Origin: Enterocloster clostridioformis
Lineage (GTDB): Bacteria; Bacillota; Clostridia; Lachnospirales; Lachnospiraceae
NCBI RefSeq assembly: GCF_020297485.1
Contig: NZ_JAIWZC010000001.1
Coordinates: 1,488,001 to 1,552,000 of the forward strand
Direction: 5' to 3'
Length of the DNA stretch: 64,000 nucleotides
Shown here: piece by piece, positions 34,852-43,654 of the stretch
Layout: the number at the start of each line of letters is the position of its first letter
Position numbering within the stretch: the stretch's first letter is position 1
Translations under genes and position numbers: made by a program
Notes under the pieces: generated by a model
Seen by the model: only the letters and a program-made list of their open reading frames with translations
Told to the model about the DNA's origin: nothing
Databases searched by the model: none

Positions 34852-35657
34852 CCGTATACCTCCTTAGCAATCTTTACTATTTCCTGATTAAAACCACGGC
34901 TCTTTTTCCCCTCCAGGCCAGCCAGCAGGTTTCCCGCCATTCCCTGTTCTGTAACTTCAATTGCAGACGGAATCCGGAAGCTGACTGTTCCAAGGACCTG
35001 TTCCATATGGCTGACAGCCTCCTGCCCTTTAATATTATTGATTGTCTTTAAGTGTCTCTCTGTTTTCCACTTTGCTTCCTGCAGTAATGGTAACTGGCTC
35101 GCCAGATAGCTGATTGATTTAAGGTCACAGTTTACCATCTGAAGGACGGCGTCTGCTTCCATTAAAGCAACTGCGGAAAGAATATCATTGGCGATATAGC
35201 TGCTGCAGTCAATGATGATATAGGAAGATAATTCCCGCAGCCTGGCAAGAAATTCCAAAGCCTGCTCTGATTCGTAGGGAGCATAGGAATATTCGTTTTC
35301 CGCCTTTAGCATACCGAGCATTGCCAGGTACTTTATTTTTTTATGGACAATACAGTTCTCTTCAATTAAACCTTTTGTGACATGTGGCGCAGCCAGAATA
35401 TTACCAAGGGACCATGTATTCTCCAACTCGTCCATCGGACAGATACAGGGGATCATTGGCACGGTCATATCAGTGATCACCAAGATCACATTCTTCCTTT
35501 TTTCTGCCAGGTACTTTGCAAGTTTCACAGATATCGTTGTTTTTCCGCAGCCGGGGCTCCCCCAGACAGCCAAGACCTGGGCCCGCCGCTTTCCTGTTTC
35601 GTGTTCCTCTTTGCTTTCAGATTTATCCTCACACCTTTTGCCCTTGAAATTCAGCAT
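34845..35657 (-). CDS. cpaE: CpaE-like MinD/ParA-family ATPase of the Tad locus
   Basis: 270 residues. The Walker A-like GSPGCGKTTISVKLAKYLA is near 34, where a canonical GK replaces the deviant KGG of MinD. IIIDCSSYIANDIL near 150 is the Walker B region. In other Tad systems CpaE helps to localise the apparatus. It starts right at the stop of the cpaB-like gene. No receiver domain is present, unlike longer CpaE proteins. Confidence 0.75.
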   Translation of the reverse strand: MLNFKGKRCEDKSESKEEHETGKRRAQVLAVWGSPGCGKTTISVKLAKYLAEKRKNVILVITDMTVPMIPCICPMDELENTWSLGNILAAPHVTKGLIEENCIVHKKIKYLAMLGMLKAENEYSYAPYESEQALEFLARLRELSSYIIIDCSSYIANDILSAVALMEADAVLQMVNCDLKSISYLASQLPLLQEAKWKTERHLKTINNIKGQEAVSHMEQVLGTVSFRIPSAIEVTEQGMAGNLLAGLEGKKSRGFNQEIVKIAKEVYGC

Positions 35658-36452
35658 TTATTCTGCACTCCCTTCTGTCTCTCCTTCGGGCTGTCCAGTT
35701 TCCGGTTCCGCCGTCTCCGCTTCCGGTAGATAAAGTTCCTGCAGCGCCTGGTCCTGCTCTGCAATAAACTTCGCTGCATTCTCTTTTGTCCCCCTGTATA
35801 CCAGAGATATATGCAGGTTTCCGTCCTTCTCCATCATGGCTAGTATCCTGCTCTGTTCCGGGGTTGCAAGAAGCGTCACCGTGCTGGGCAGCTCCTTTTC
35901 CTCTGATTCCTCTGATTCGCCTGTATTGGCGTCATAGCCGCTTCCTGCAGTTACGGCAATCACTTCAACATATTTTAATTCCGGCGGGATTACGGTATCA
36001 CCCTGCTTCTGATAATCCGGCGCGATCACGGATACAATATCACCTGATTTAAGTTTTCCAGATAACCCGGTTGCAAATGATTTCACCGATACAGAAATAG
36101 CCTGTTTCTCACCTGACAAGTTATATAAGTAGGCATTTTCTGCAGCCGGTTCGTCCGCGACCTTGCTGTTAATGATGTAATCACCTGCAACCATATCCGC
36201 AGATGCATATTTTCCAATAACGCTGTCCTTATTTTTCATGACTTCGGGCGGCAGGTTTAAGCTCCCCACCTCCACCGTCCGTACCATATCACCCGTGATT
36301 TTATCCCCGATTTTAATATCCTTTACCACCCGCACGATTTCCACCTTTTTACTGATTTCTTTATTAAACAGTGGGGTTACCCCGAAGCAGAAAAGCAGAG
36401 ACACCACAATGCATATCGCTCCGAGTACGGTACGGCTTTTTAATATTTTCAT
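35658..36452 (-). CDS. cpaB: SAF-domain protein CpaB/RcpC-like
   Basis: 264 residues. An N-terminal membrane helix (GAICIVVSLLFCFGVTPLF) leads to a SAF domain (VVKDIKIGDKITGDMVRTVEV near 42-62; GKYASADMVAGDYIINSKV) and an RcpC-type beta domain (LKSGDIVSVIAPD near 132; TVTLLATPEQSRILAMMEKDGNLHISLVYRG near 192-222). The tail is Glu/Pro-rich. It acts outside the membrane as a periplasm-equivalent or wall-spanning Tad component. Confidence 0.85.
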   Translation of the reverse strand: MKILKSRTVLGAICIVVSLLFCFGVTPLFNKEISKKVEIVRVVKDIKIGDKITGDMVRTVEVGSLNLPPEVMKNKDSVIGKYASADMVAGDYIINSKVADEPAAENAYLYNLSGEKQAISVSVKSFATGLSGKLKSGDIVSVIAPDYQKQGDTVIPPELKYVEVIAVTAGSGYDANTGESEESEEKELPSTVTLLATPEQSRILAMMEKDGNLHISLVYRGTKENAAKFIAEQDQALQELYLPEAETAEPETGQPEGETEGSAE

Positions 36453-36526
36453 AATTCTATATATTCCTCCATATAAATTAAATTTGCGTACCTGTCAGCT
36501 ATGCAGTAACTGTAAATATAGAAATT

Positions 36527-36643
36527 CTACATAGTTGACAGATACTTACGGTATCTGTCAGAGGTGAACACCGCTTTCATGCCGGCCTCCAACATCTCCG
36601 TGTGTTCTTTGATTTTATTGCTACGCCCTTTCTTCTCTGCTAT
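36527..36643 (-). pseudogene. Remnant of an ArdC-like (DUF1738) antirestriction gene, N-terminus
   Basis: Reads AEKKGRSNKIKEHTEMLEAG, then MKAVFTSDRYRKYLSTM, then TAG at 36527-36529. This is how I recall the N-terminal ssDNA-binding domain of ArdC/DUF1738 proteins beginning; in the family it continues SKFHNYSFNN. The initiator position is ATA (36641-36643), with GAGGTGAATC in front, as if ATG had mutated. Only about 38 residues remain before cpaB. Probably a relic of a deletion. Confidence 0.6.
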
Positions 36644-36785
36644 GATTCACCTCTAACTCAACCGGACCGAGTTTAGCTTTTGAACCAGGCATGGCTGTGT
36701 ATGCAATCCCACAGATTGGGTGAGAGAGAAATTTTATAGTGTTCCTGTACTGTCCGGTTAAATCTGATTTGTCTTGTAAGTTCAC
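36621..36785 (-). CDS. Small hypothetical protein
   Basis: 54 residues from GTG 36785, with GGAGGTAAAACAGA placed correctly before it. It contains GQYRNTIKFLSHPICGIAYTAMPGSK and ends HSREERA. It overlaps the start of the ArdC-like remnant. No family recognised; the good ribosome site argues that it is expressed. Confidence 0.5.
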   Translation of the reverse strand: MNLQDKSDLTGQYRNTIKFLSHPICGIAYTAMPGSKAKLGPVELEVNHSREERA

Positions 36786-36804
36786 TCTGTTTTACCTCCG
36801 AAAG

Positions 36805-37770
36805 CTATCTGCTTCTATGATGTGGTTTTGATTTTGAAACGCTATACTCCTGTGTTAATTCTGCTCCGGCGAGTTTTAAGCTATGGCCGTCAAACTCATA
36901 AATGTTATCCGAAAGTCTTTCCTTCGGTTCAATTTCCTCTTTGTTAATGCTGGACACCATCTCTTTTAATCCTTCCACATCTTCTGTTTGAGACTTTGGC
37001 AAAATCAGCACTTCATTAATAGAACATGGAAGAATATAATACTCTTCCATCATTTGCTTTTGAACTTCTTTTAAAACTTCCGGGCACGCAATTACTGCCG
37101 CTCCATCAATGCCGTTGTCAGTCGTCAGCACCTGAAATGGTTCCGCCTGACCCCTCATTGAGATGGCTTCAGCTACTTCTTTGTCTATTCCTCTGTCCGA
37201 CAACATTTTTGCTATGATACCGCCCACACTCTCAAGCTTTGCTTTTCTACCTGTGTTTGCTTTTGCAATTTTTAATGCCTCTTCTTTTGTGAGCTGCAGA
37301 TGTGCAAGTAGTGGTTCCGTTACCTTTGCAGAGGCCACTAAATCCTGTCCCGCATTGTCAAACCTCCATTTTGCAAAAACCGCAAGGTCCCCCACACGCT
37401 CGTGTGGAATCTCTTCCAGCCACTCTTTATTGCTCTCGTAACTAACAATTCCGGCATACAGATGGGTGACAGCAGTATTTCGGTCCATGCTTCCTATATT
37501 AAAATGGGTTAGTCCGGGTGATGTCTTCATGAGTTCAAACCTTATACCAAAGACAATACTGCTCACAGGCTTCCCGCCTTTCCAGTCTTGATAATAAAAG
37601 TCCGGATAGACGATTGGTGCCAATGAAATATTGTCAAACTTGATTATGATGCCTTTCCTAAAACCATTGTTGTTTGGCATATCCATTTCTTGTAGTTTTC
37701 CACCACTTGGCTCCATGGCCTTTTCTAATTCCGAATAAAAATCGTTATAATATTGTTGTTTATCGTTCAT
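36805..37770 (-). CDS. DUF5688 family protein inside the Tad locus
   Basis: 321 residues, a ninth DUF5688 member separated from the main array by about 23 kb. It has ERVGDLAVFAKWRFDNAGQ near 122, LLAHLQLTKEEALKIA, DNGIDGAAVIACPEVLKEVQKQM near 218 and EEYYILPCSINEVLILPKS near 243, then the LSDNIYEFDGHSL closing strand. The C-terminus is basic (KPHHRSR). The placement between the prepilin peptidase and cpaB suggests that this member is co-expressed with the pilus genes. Confidence 0.8.
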   Translation of the reverse strand: MNDKQQYYNDFYSELEKAMEPSGGKLQEMDMPNNNGFRKGIIIKFDNISLAPIVYPDFYYQDWKGGKPVSSIVFGIRFELMKTSPGLTHFNIGSMDRNTAVTHLYAGIVSYESNKEWLEEIPHERVGDLAVFAKWRFDNAGQDLVASAKVTEPLLAHLQLTKEEALKIAKANTGRKAKLESVGGIIAKMLSDRGIDKEVAEAISMRGQAEPFQVLTTDNGIDGAAVIACPEVLKEVQKQMMEEYYILPCSINEVLILPKSQTEDVEGLKEMVSSINKEEIEPKERLSDNIYEFDGHSLKLAGAELTQEYSVSKSKPHHRSR

Positions 37771-37868
37771 TGCATCAGTACCTCGCTTTATTTAATATGT
37801 GCCTTGACCTTACATCTCTGGGTAAAAACAGACAATATACCTTCGTAATAATCCATATCTCTTATCAT

Positions 37869-37889
37869 GCGGCAGGGGATTCCTGCCGC
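37869..37889. terminator. Strong hairpin before the Tad-locus DUF5688 gene
   Basis: GCGGCAGG-ggatt-CCTGCCGC, a perfect 8-bp GC-rich stem 8 nt after the small membrane gene. It lacks a clear T-run on either strand, so it may be an mRNA-stability or attenuation element and not a true terminator. Confidence 0.4.
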
Positions 37890-37896
37890 CGTGGGG

Positions 37897-38007
37897 TTAT
37901 CTCACAATGTATCTCCTTTTCCTGCGGCACTTCCAAAGTGCCAGGACAGCGCCCACAAAGGTAATGGGAGCCGCTATGCAAATACAGTAAAATGCTTTTC
38001 TTTTCAT
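37897..38007 (-). CDS. 36-residue membrane microprotein
   Basis: ATG 38007 follows GGAGGATTGA. It begins KRKAFYCICIAAPITFVGAV, which continues into one membrane helix, and it ends in a strongly basic WKCRRKRRYIVR tail, typical of an N-out single-span peptide. It starts 10 nt after the prepilin peptidase stop. Confidence 0.55.
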   Translation of the reverse strand: MKRKAFYCICIAAPITFVGAVLALWKCRRKRRYIVR

Positions 38008-38016
38008 TCAATCCTC

Positions 38017-38427
38017 CTATCTGATCAAATATCCCGCCGCACACCCTACTGATAAAAAGGGCACCAGCGGCACTGCAGTCACCTGCAGCTTTTTACAAAT
38101 TTTCATTACAGCGGAATATGCAAGGACCAATGACAGCCCTAAAACAGTTGCAGCTATCCCTGCGGGAAGCCCCAGAACAATCCCTGCGGCCGCCATCAAT
38201 TTGATATCTCCGCCTCCCATGCCTCCACAAAAGACCGCCGCCAGTAAAAATGGAAGTGAAACTAAAATCCCCCATAAATTCCGTGGCTGAAAAGAAAGCG
38301 CAGCGGTCAGTGCAATCATCACACATAAAGCATCAGGCACCATTCTTTTTTTAATGTCCATGGCCGATGCTGCTAAAAGTAAAAGTATAAATACAATAGC
38401 CTGAACTTCCCTGCCATTATCCGGCAT
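38017..38427 (-). CDS. tadV: A24-type prepilin peptidase TadV/CpaA
   Basis: 136 residues with about four membrane helices. The two catalytic aspartates are in SAMDIKKRMVPD near residue 23 and in GGMGGGDIKLMAAAG near 73 (the GxGD-type motif). It would cleave the leader of the Flp pilin encoded just upstream; its ATG overlaps the annotated pilin stop by 11 nt. Confidence 0.85.
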   Translation of the reverse strand: MPDNGREVQAIVFILLLLAASAMDIKKRMVPDALCVMIALTAALSFQPRNLWGILVSLPFLLAAVFCGGMGGGDIKLMAAAGIVLGLPAGIAATVLGLSLVLAYSAVMKICKKLQVTAVPLVPFLSVGCAAGYLIR

Positions 38428-38542
38428 AGTTAAACATTTCAGTGATGCGGCGCGTTAAAGTAGGTAACACCGTATCACCAAACAAAGCATACAGTCCAGC
38501 CAGCAATAAAGCGCCAATTACAACAGCCATTAAAATTTTGAG

Positions 38543-40843
38543 TAGGCTAGGCCCCTGGCGCCTTACCGCTTCACAGCGGCAGGTTTCCAAATGCCCGCCC
38601 CCGAACCGGACTTACACCTCTCGATGTATCCGGCTCTCCATTTATCTATCAGTCTCATTCTCCAGCATGTAAACGTTCCTGGCACTGTACGCACAATACA
38701 AGTGCCTCACGTTTTGGAACAAGATCAATCTCTGGTTTGGCAATCCCTTTTTTTACATTCTTGAAGCCGTCCTCATAGTAATACAGAATCTTTTCACCTT
38801 GTTTTGTCCGGTACTTTACCCCAAATTGCTTATAACCGTATTTCTTTCGGACTTCGCTGATATGGAGCTTATATTTTGCCCCAAAGGTTTTAAACATGCT
38901 GAATTTCATCACATAATTAAAGTGGCCGAGGACACTCACGTTGTCTGCGATCCTGTAATAATTATAAAGCCCTCTGACTTCAGCATTGTATTGCCGCACG
39001 ATCTCTAAGTCATCTTTGTTGATGAGATAACTTCGGTGGACAGGGTTAAATATTTCTTTTCCGTCCTGATACTTGATTTCCAAAGCCTTGTAATCTATGA
39101 GTCTTTTCTGCCATTTCCCACGGGGAACATACAATTTAACTCTGCCTCTTCTGGCAAGTCCCATGTAGCCGTTCCTATTTCCACACACTCTTTCATCATC
39201 CGACGCAACAATTTCATAGCCAAGGAAATGAACCTTATCATGGGCATTGGTTATCAAGGCTTTTCCTTCTGACAGTTCCAGCTTCAACGTTTCTTCCAGG
39301 AACCGCCCAATATCTGCCCGGATTTCTTCTGCGTCCCTCTTGCTGCCGATTACTCCACATAACCATTCATTCGCATAACGCACATAAAACAGACTCCTGT
39401 AACCGCTGTCCCTCTGCTCATGGTAATGATACTTCAGCAATCCCTTCTGGTTTCCCTGAATTGGGTCATACAGCATTTTTTGTTCTTCCTGCATGTAATT
39501 CTCCATAAACCTGTCCAGTTCATTCAGATAAATAGATAAAAGAATTGGACCGATCAAGGTGCCTTGCGCGGTGCCGGAATAGGTCTTGTGAAATGTCCAG
39601 TCCTCCACATATCCTGCTTTCAAAAATTTCCATATCAATGCAATAAAATATTCATCATGGATACGTCTGCGTAAAATGGTTATCAGTACAGCGTGGTCAA
39701 TCTTCTTAAAATAGTCTCTGCCATCGCCCTTTATAAACCACTTTACGCCTGTGAAAGTGCTTTGCATCTGAAGCAAGGCAGTATGACAGCTTCTGTTTGG
39801 GCGAAATCCATGAGAAGCGTCAGAAAATATTGGTTCATAAATGCTTTCTAATATTAGGCGCACGATTTCCTGCACCATCTTATCGTCAAGAGACGGAATA
39901 CCCGACAGGCATCTTCTTCCACCTTTTTTTTCAATGTAAGTGCGGCGTGCGGGGACTGGCTGATAGCTGTGGTTTTTCATGCTCTCCATAAGCTTCTGTA
40001 TCCTGTCCATACCCATGCCGTTTATGGTTTTTCCATCTGCGCCTGTGGTCATAAGTCCCTCACTGGCATAAATATATTGATACGCCAGAAGATAAAATCC
40101 CTCATTATACAAGTTACGGTACAAACGTTCATAACAATAATTTCCATTACATGCTTTTGATCTTAGACTGTTTAATACATCAATCGGATTTCTCAATGCC
40201 TCACGCACCTTTCCTTTCTTTGCATTAAGAGATAAACTGCCGCCCTTCGCCATGTACATGGCTTTCCCCTGCTCAGACTACTATGGCGGCTCCGTTGCCA
40301 TGCCGGATATTCAGCGTCATCTTCCTTGCGTTTTCAGTTCTTGAAATTTCACCTTGCGGCATTACGCATAGCTTAAAAAAGCGTTCCGGTTTAGGCAATC
40401 TCCGTTTAGACAATTAGAAACACAGCTTGCCAGATTGTCGGATAGAACATTCGTCCTTTTCCATTTATTATGGCTGGTCAGTGCAAATATCACGGACTGC
40501 TGTGCCTGCTATCTACACAGCTCCTGCACCGCCTGGCACCTAAACTATCGTGTGCCAGAGGCCCGACTATGCCCCCTCGGACTATTCATAAAGCAATCAA
40601 GCCTTTATCCTCATATCTGGCCTTTCTCCTTGCCCTTCAGTCACAACCGTGATAGTTCGGCTGACTTATGGCGTTGCCAACATGCTACACTCCCTGTCCG
40701 GTTTCCCTTTCAGATCAGTTGGTTGGAGAGGATTGTGGGTATAAACCCCGGATATTTCTCAATCCCCGCTTTGCTAAAGCAGATTTTCTAACTGTCCTCG
40801 TTCGCAACATCATTGTGCTGTTGTTACTCACTTACGGACGCAC
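38543..40843 (-). mobile_element. Group II intron 2 (about 2.3 kb), in the Flp pilin gene
   Basis: Minus-strand 5' end GTGCGTCCGTAAGTG (GTGYG consensus); 3' end ...CTAGCCTAC (AY consensus). The domain V hairpin GAGCCGGATAC...GTCCGGTTCGGGG lies at about 38590-38635 and is followed by a domain VI-like stem. The junctions chosen give DTA|IK in the pilin. 40209-40843 is the 5' ribozyme part and carries no other gene. It is clearly related to intron 1 at both ends. Confidence 0.85.
38655..40208 (-). pseudogene. Degenerate group II intron reverse transcriptase/maturase
   Basis: An open frame of 517 residues from GTG 40208 (same VREALRNPIDVLNSL start as intron 1), but catalytically decayed. The YADD box is YANE (VRYANEWLCG). 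The motif GDIKGFFDNIDH is GDGRDYFKKIDH. GTPQGSIISPILSNIYL is GTAQGTLIGPILLSIYL. RPLGIPS is RCLSGIPS. The HNH domain is largely deleted: only LCVQCQERLHAGE remains. The maturase X region (RGLYNYYRIADNVSVLGHFNYVMKFSMFKTFG) looks conserved. I expect no reverse transcription or target cleavage; splicing help is possible but uncertain. Confidence 0.85.
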
Positions 40844-40983
40844 TGGCAGTATCGACAAATCCTTCCGCCTTGTTATTGCTCAGGGCTGCTTTTACTTTCA
40901 TTCCCCTTGTGATCAGATAATCCTTCATTTTTGTTTTCATTCACTTACCTCCTGGTTTGAATTAATTATTGCAATTGTTTTCA

Positions 40984-41015
40984 TAAATAAAAACAGGCTG
41001 ATGTCTGGTCAGCCC
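40984..41015 (-). terminator. Rho-independent terminator upstream of the pilin gene
   Basis: Minus strand: GGCTGA-ccagaca-TCAGCC followed by TGTTTTTATT. It ends the transcript of the gene at 41058-41369 and isolates the Tad operon. Confidence 0.75.
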
Positions 41016-41057
41016 ATTTCATGTTCCTATGTATCCTTTTTCACTAATTTATACCAC

Positions 41058-41369
41058 TTAGCGTGTTGTCCTATTGTTTTTATTCTTAATTGGTGGATTC
41101 AAATACACCCGTAATTCATCCGCACATGGTACATATTGCTTCCCATTTTCCTCACAAAAGAAAATATCAAACACCTTTCCACCTGCAGCTTTATAAAAAT
41201 CTTCATAATTATATGGGTACTTGCTCCATGGCTCGTCAGATGATATAAAACCAAGTTCACGATCCTCGCGTGACTTAAAGACGCGCGCATAAAAGTCTCC
41301 ATCCGCCTCATTAAATGTCCGTAATGGGTAAAAATGGAACCCTCCATATTCAAAACTTTTTCTCTCCAA
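41058..41369 (-). CDS. Hypothetical protein of element type
   Basis: 103 residues from a TTG at 41369 with only a weak GTGGGAC ribosome site, so the N-terminus may be lost. It contains FEYGGFHFYPLRTF near 6, RELGFISSDEPW near 37, YEDFYKAAG near 55 and DIFFCEENGKQYVPC near 68. I recall this module from longer proteins of Lachnospiraceae conjugative elements but cannot name the family. Confidence 0.55.
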   Translation of the reverse strand: MERKSFEYGGFHFYPLRTFNEADGDFYARVFKSREDRELGFISSDEPWSKYPYNYEDFYKAAGGKVFDIFFCEENGKQYVPCADELRVYLNPPIKNKNNRTTR

Positions 41370-41458
41370 AGTCCCACACTCTTTTCCTACAAAATATTGA
41401 AAGCAACTTGATGCAGCTCAAAACACCTTATCAACTCACACTCCATCAATTAGGTTCA

Positions 41459-41524
41459 TCACGAATCCGGTTCATTTACATGTCCTTTCTGCCATTTGGC
41501 GGCTATATACAGAGGATATTTCAT
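41459..41524 (-). CDS. Possible 21-residue microprotein
   Basis: MKYPLYIAAKWQKG then HVNEPDS, starting 15 nt after the radical SAM stop with a weak GGGTTTGGA ahead. The short length and the absence of any match make it uncertain. It may be the remnant of a longer gene, since 41370-41458 holds no other credible frame. Confidence 0.25.
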   Translation of the reverse strand: MKYPLYIAAKWQKGHVNEPDS

Positions 41525-41539
41525 TTCCAAACCCTGATT

Positions 41540-42502
41540 TTATGATTTGCTCAGTAATCTCAAATTACAGCAGTCATTCCTATTAGGATTAAAATTATCC
41601 CGCCAATATTCATAATGCTCTGTGACATCCTCACAGACTGTTATCTCCTGTATCTTTATTTTTTTAAGGATCTTCTGCTTTTCAGCCAATGGCAAATGAC
41701 TGTATCCACCTTGTTTCAGGTTATACTTGCTGAAATCGACATCGTGCAGCCAACCTTTAATCCAACTATTCACCCGCAAAAATTCCACTACACAACGGTT
41801 GATTTTCAGCGTATTCAGCGTATTAAAATCCATGAAATCCTCTATCAAAGGACTCAGCCGAATTGCTACATCGTATCCATCAGACTGTAATTTCTGTAAT
41901 GCTTCTATCCGTTTTGACGGAATGCTTGCTTTTTCATATGTCAATGCTCTATTATCATCTAAAGTTGTGACTGTGATCTGGATATGGGCCAGCTCCTTGT
42001 CCAAAATATCCAGATATTCGGGCTGTGCAACCAAATGGGATTTAGTTACAATAAGATATCCAATACCGCACCGGTTCATTTCACGGATGGTTTCGTATGT
42101 TACATGATGTTGAGCCTCGCAAGGCTGAAAACAGTCCGTCATTCCCCCCATGCGTATGATGGTTCCCGGTGGCATCTTCTGAATCTTTCTCTTTATTTTG
42201 GCAATATCCGCAATGCTTGGCTCTGTAGGGTTCCAAAATCCCCTAAAGGAAAGAAGCGAGCGTGCATAGCAGTAGTCACAGTTATGTTGGCAACCACATC
42301 CGTATGTATCAAGTCTGGTACTATATTTGCATTTATCCCCCTCGTTCCCTTTTACTTGCTTATAAAAACTCTTATATTCGCTTTGTATGCCTCCTTTATT
42401 TCTTATCTTTGTATGGTCTGGAAATGAAATGTTATCCCTGTTATTGCGGGGTACAATACTGCCCTGTAGTCTCCTGGTAAAGCATCCAGGAATGTTCTTT
42501 AC
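41540..42502 (-). CDS. Radical SAM protein, unusual or lost start codon
   Basis: The frame is open well beyond the first standard start (ATG 42175) and contains the cluster motif CGCQHNCDYCYARSLL (CxxxCxxC) upstream of it, so the functional protein must begin further upstream. In frame, VKNIPGCFTRRLQGSIVP reads from about 42502, but the initiator codon there is GTA, with no ATG, GTG or TTG between. The rest shows MGGMTDCFQPCE, YLIVTKSHLV, ITVTTLDDNRALTYEKASI and RLSPLIEDF, as in spore-photoproduct-lyase-like/PA0069-like radical SAM proteins. Either a non-canonical start or a damaged gene. Confidence 0.7.
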   Translation of the reverse strand, partial: VKNIPGCFTRRLQGSIVPRNNRDNISFPDHTKIRNKGGIQSEYKSFYKQVKGNEGDKCKYSTRLDTYGCGCQHNCDYCYARSLLSFRGFWNPTEPSIADIAKIKRKIQKMPPGTIIRMGGMTDCFQPCEAQHHVTYETIREMNRCGIGYLIVTKSHLVAQPEYLDILDKELAHIQITVTTLDDNRALTYEKASIPSKRIEALQKLQSDGYDVAIRLSPLIEDFMDFNTLNTLKINRCVVEFLRVNSWIKGWLHDVDFSKYNLKQGGYSHLPLAEKQKILKKIKIQEITVCEDVTEHYEYWRDNFNPNRNDCCNLRLLSKS

Positions 42503-42533
42503 ACCACCCCGCTCTATTTTTCAATTTATAGAC

Positions 42534-42560
42534 AAAAAAAGCAGGCTGACGAATCAGCCC
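42534..42560 (-). terminator. Rho-independent terminator after the DUF1016 gene
   Basis: Minus strand: GGCTGA-ttcg-TCAGCC followed by TGCTTTTTTTG. Same stem sequence as the terminator at 40984-41015. Confidence 0.8.
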
Positions 42561-42603
42561 ACAAAATTGGTATATCATTATTTAATTTAGATTTTTAAAA
42601 CTC

Positions 42604-43617
42604 TCAACAATGTTGAGAGTTTTGGCTGTTATCCACCGTATCATATAATTCTTCCAGTTTTTTCTGCAATATTTCTTTGCTAATCAGCTTCGTTCTGTAT
42701 TCTGAAATCATTGTGGAAGTCATATTACGGCTCAATGCGTATTCAACAACATCTTTGTCTTTGCTCTTGCAAAGGATAATACCAACACTCGGGTTCTCAT
42801 GCTGCTTTTTTACATCGCGGTCTAAGGCTTCCAGATAAAATTCCATTTTGCCTAAATACTCCGGCTTAAAATCATCAATTTTCAAGTCAATCGCAACAAG
42901 GCACTGCAATTCCCTATGGAAAAAGAGGAGATCCACAAAATAATCATTTTTTCCAACCTGTAAATGATATTCCTCACCCATAAAGATAAAATCCCGGCCA
43001 AATTCAAGAAGAAACTGTTTCATGTTTTTTAAGATGGCCTGCTTTAGATCAAATTCTTTATAGGGTTCCTGCAGATTCAGAAATTCCAGCATATATAAAT
43101 CCCGTATCATGCCAGTTGTTTCCGTATAGTCCACTGCCGATGGTGCTTTGCCGTCAGAAAGCAAAACTCGTTCAAAATACCCACTGTCAATCTGCCGTTC
43201 CAATTCACGGGCTTTATACTTTTCTTTTGAAGCCAGCTTTAAATAGAATACTTTCTCTTCATCACTTTTCGTCTTTGACATAATATGTAAGTTATTTGAC
43301 CAAGTATTTGCTCTCAACAGTGTTGAGAGTTCCGGCTTATTCTGGTAAGTTTCAAAGAATTGTTTCATTCGCCAAATATTTTGTCCCGAATAGCCATGTA
43401 TTCCTGGTTCCTTTGATAGAATATACTGCGAAAGTTTCTTTACAGTAGAACGGCCCCACCCCTCCTGCTTTGTCTTCACCGAAACAAATTTCCCGATTTC
43501 CCAATAAAGATTAATGATTGTTTCATTAACCTTATAATTTACTTCCTGTCTGGCCTAATTGATAATCTGCCGGACCTTTTCAAATTCATTTATATGGATA
43601 GGCTCCATTTCACTCAT
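42604..43617 (-). pseudogene. DUF1016/PDDEXK nuclease family (YhcG-like), amber-interrupted
   Basis: The full frame starts at ATG 43617 (MSEMEPIHINEFEKVRQIIN) and has TAG at 43555-43557, where CAG would give N-Q-ARQEVNYKV, the usual DUF1016 N-terminal helix. Beyond it the frame is intact to 42604: INLYWEIGKFVS, GWGRSTVKKLSQYI, then the PDDEXK core GNDYFVDLLFFHRELQCLVAIDLK near the middle and PSVGIILCKSKD. GTG 43479 is the best downstream restart but lacks a ribosome site. Homologues in RNA/DNA nuclease and defence contexts exist. The copy is most likely inactive, or N-terminally truncated. Confidence 0.75.
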
Positions 43618-43654
43618 GTACCGGATCTCCAATCATTATTTTATTCTGTTTGTT

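Larger units (their letters stand above)
38417..40940 (-). pseudogene. flp: Flp-type pilin gene, interrupted by group II intron 2 and frameshifted
   Basis: Exon 1 (40940-40844) encodes MKTKMKDYLITRGMKVKAAL followed by SNNKAEGFVDTA, the basic leader and cleavage region of a type IVb pilin. Exon 2 (38542-38417) supplies the hydrophobic helix (IKILMAVV, then in the next frame IGALLLAGLYALFG) and the end TRRITEMFNYAG. The exons sum to 223 nt, one more than a multiple of three. The reading frame breaks at GTTGTTAATTGGC, where GTTGTAATTGGC would restore VVIGAL. So even after splicing the helix is truncated (VVNWRF..., stop). A sequencing error is the main alternative. Confidence 0.75.

Noticed and set aside
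11772..43617. Amber stop codons reassigned to glutamine on this element
   Set aside because: Several intact genes end in TAG in the right place (for example the cpaE-like gene and the HTH gene), and only two internal TAGs were seen, so ordinary nonsense mutations are simpler.
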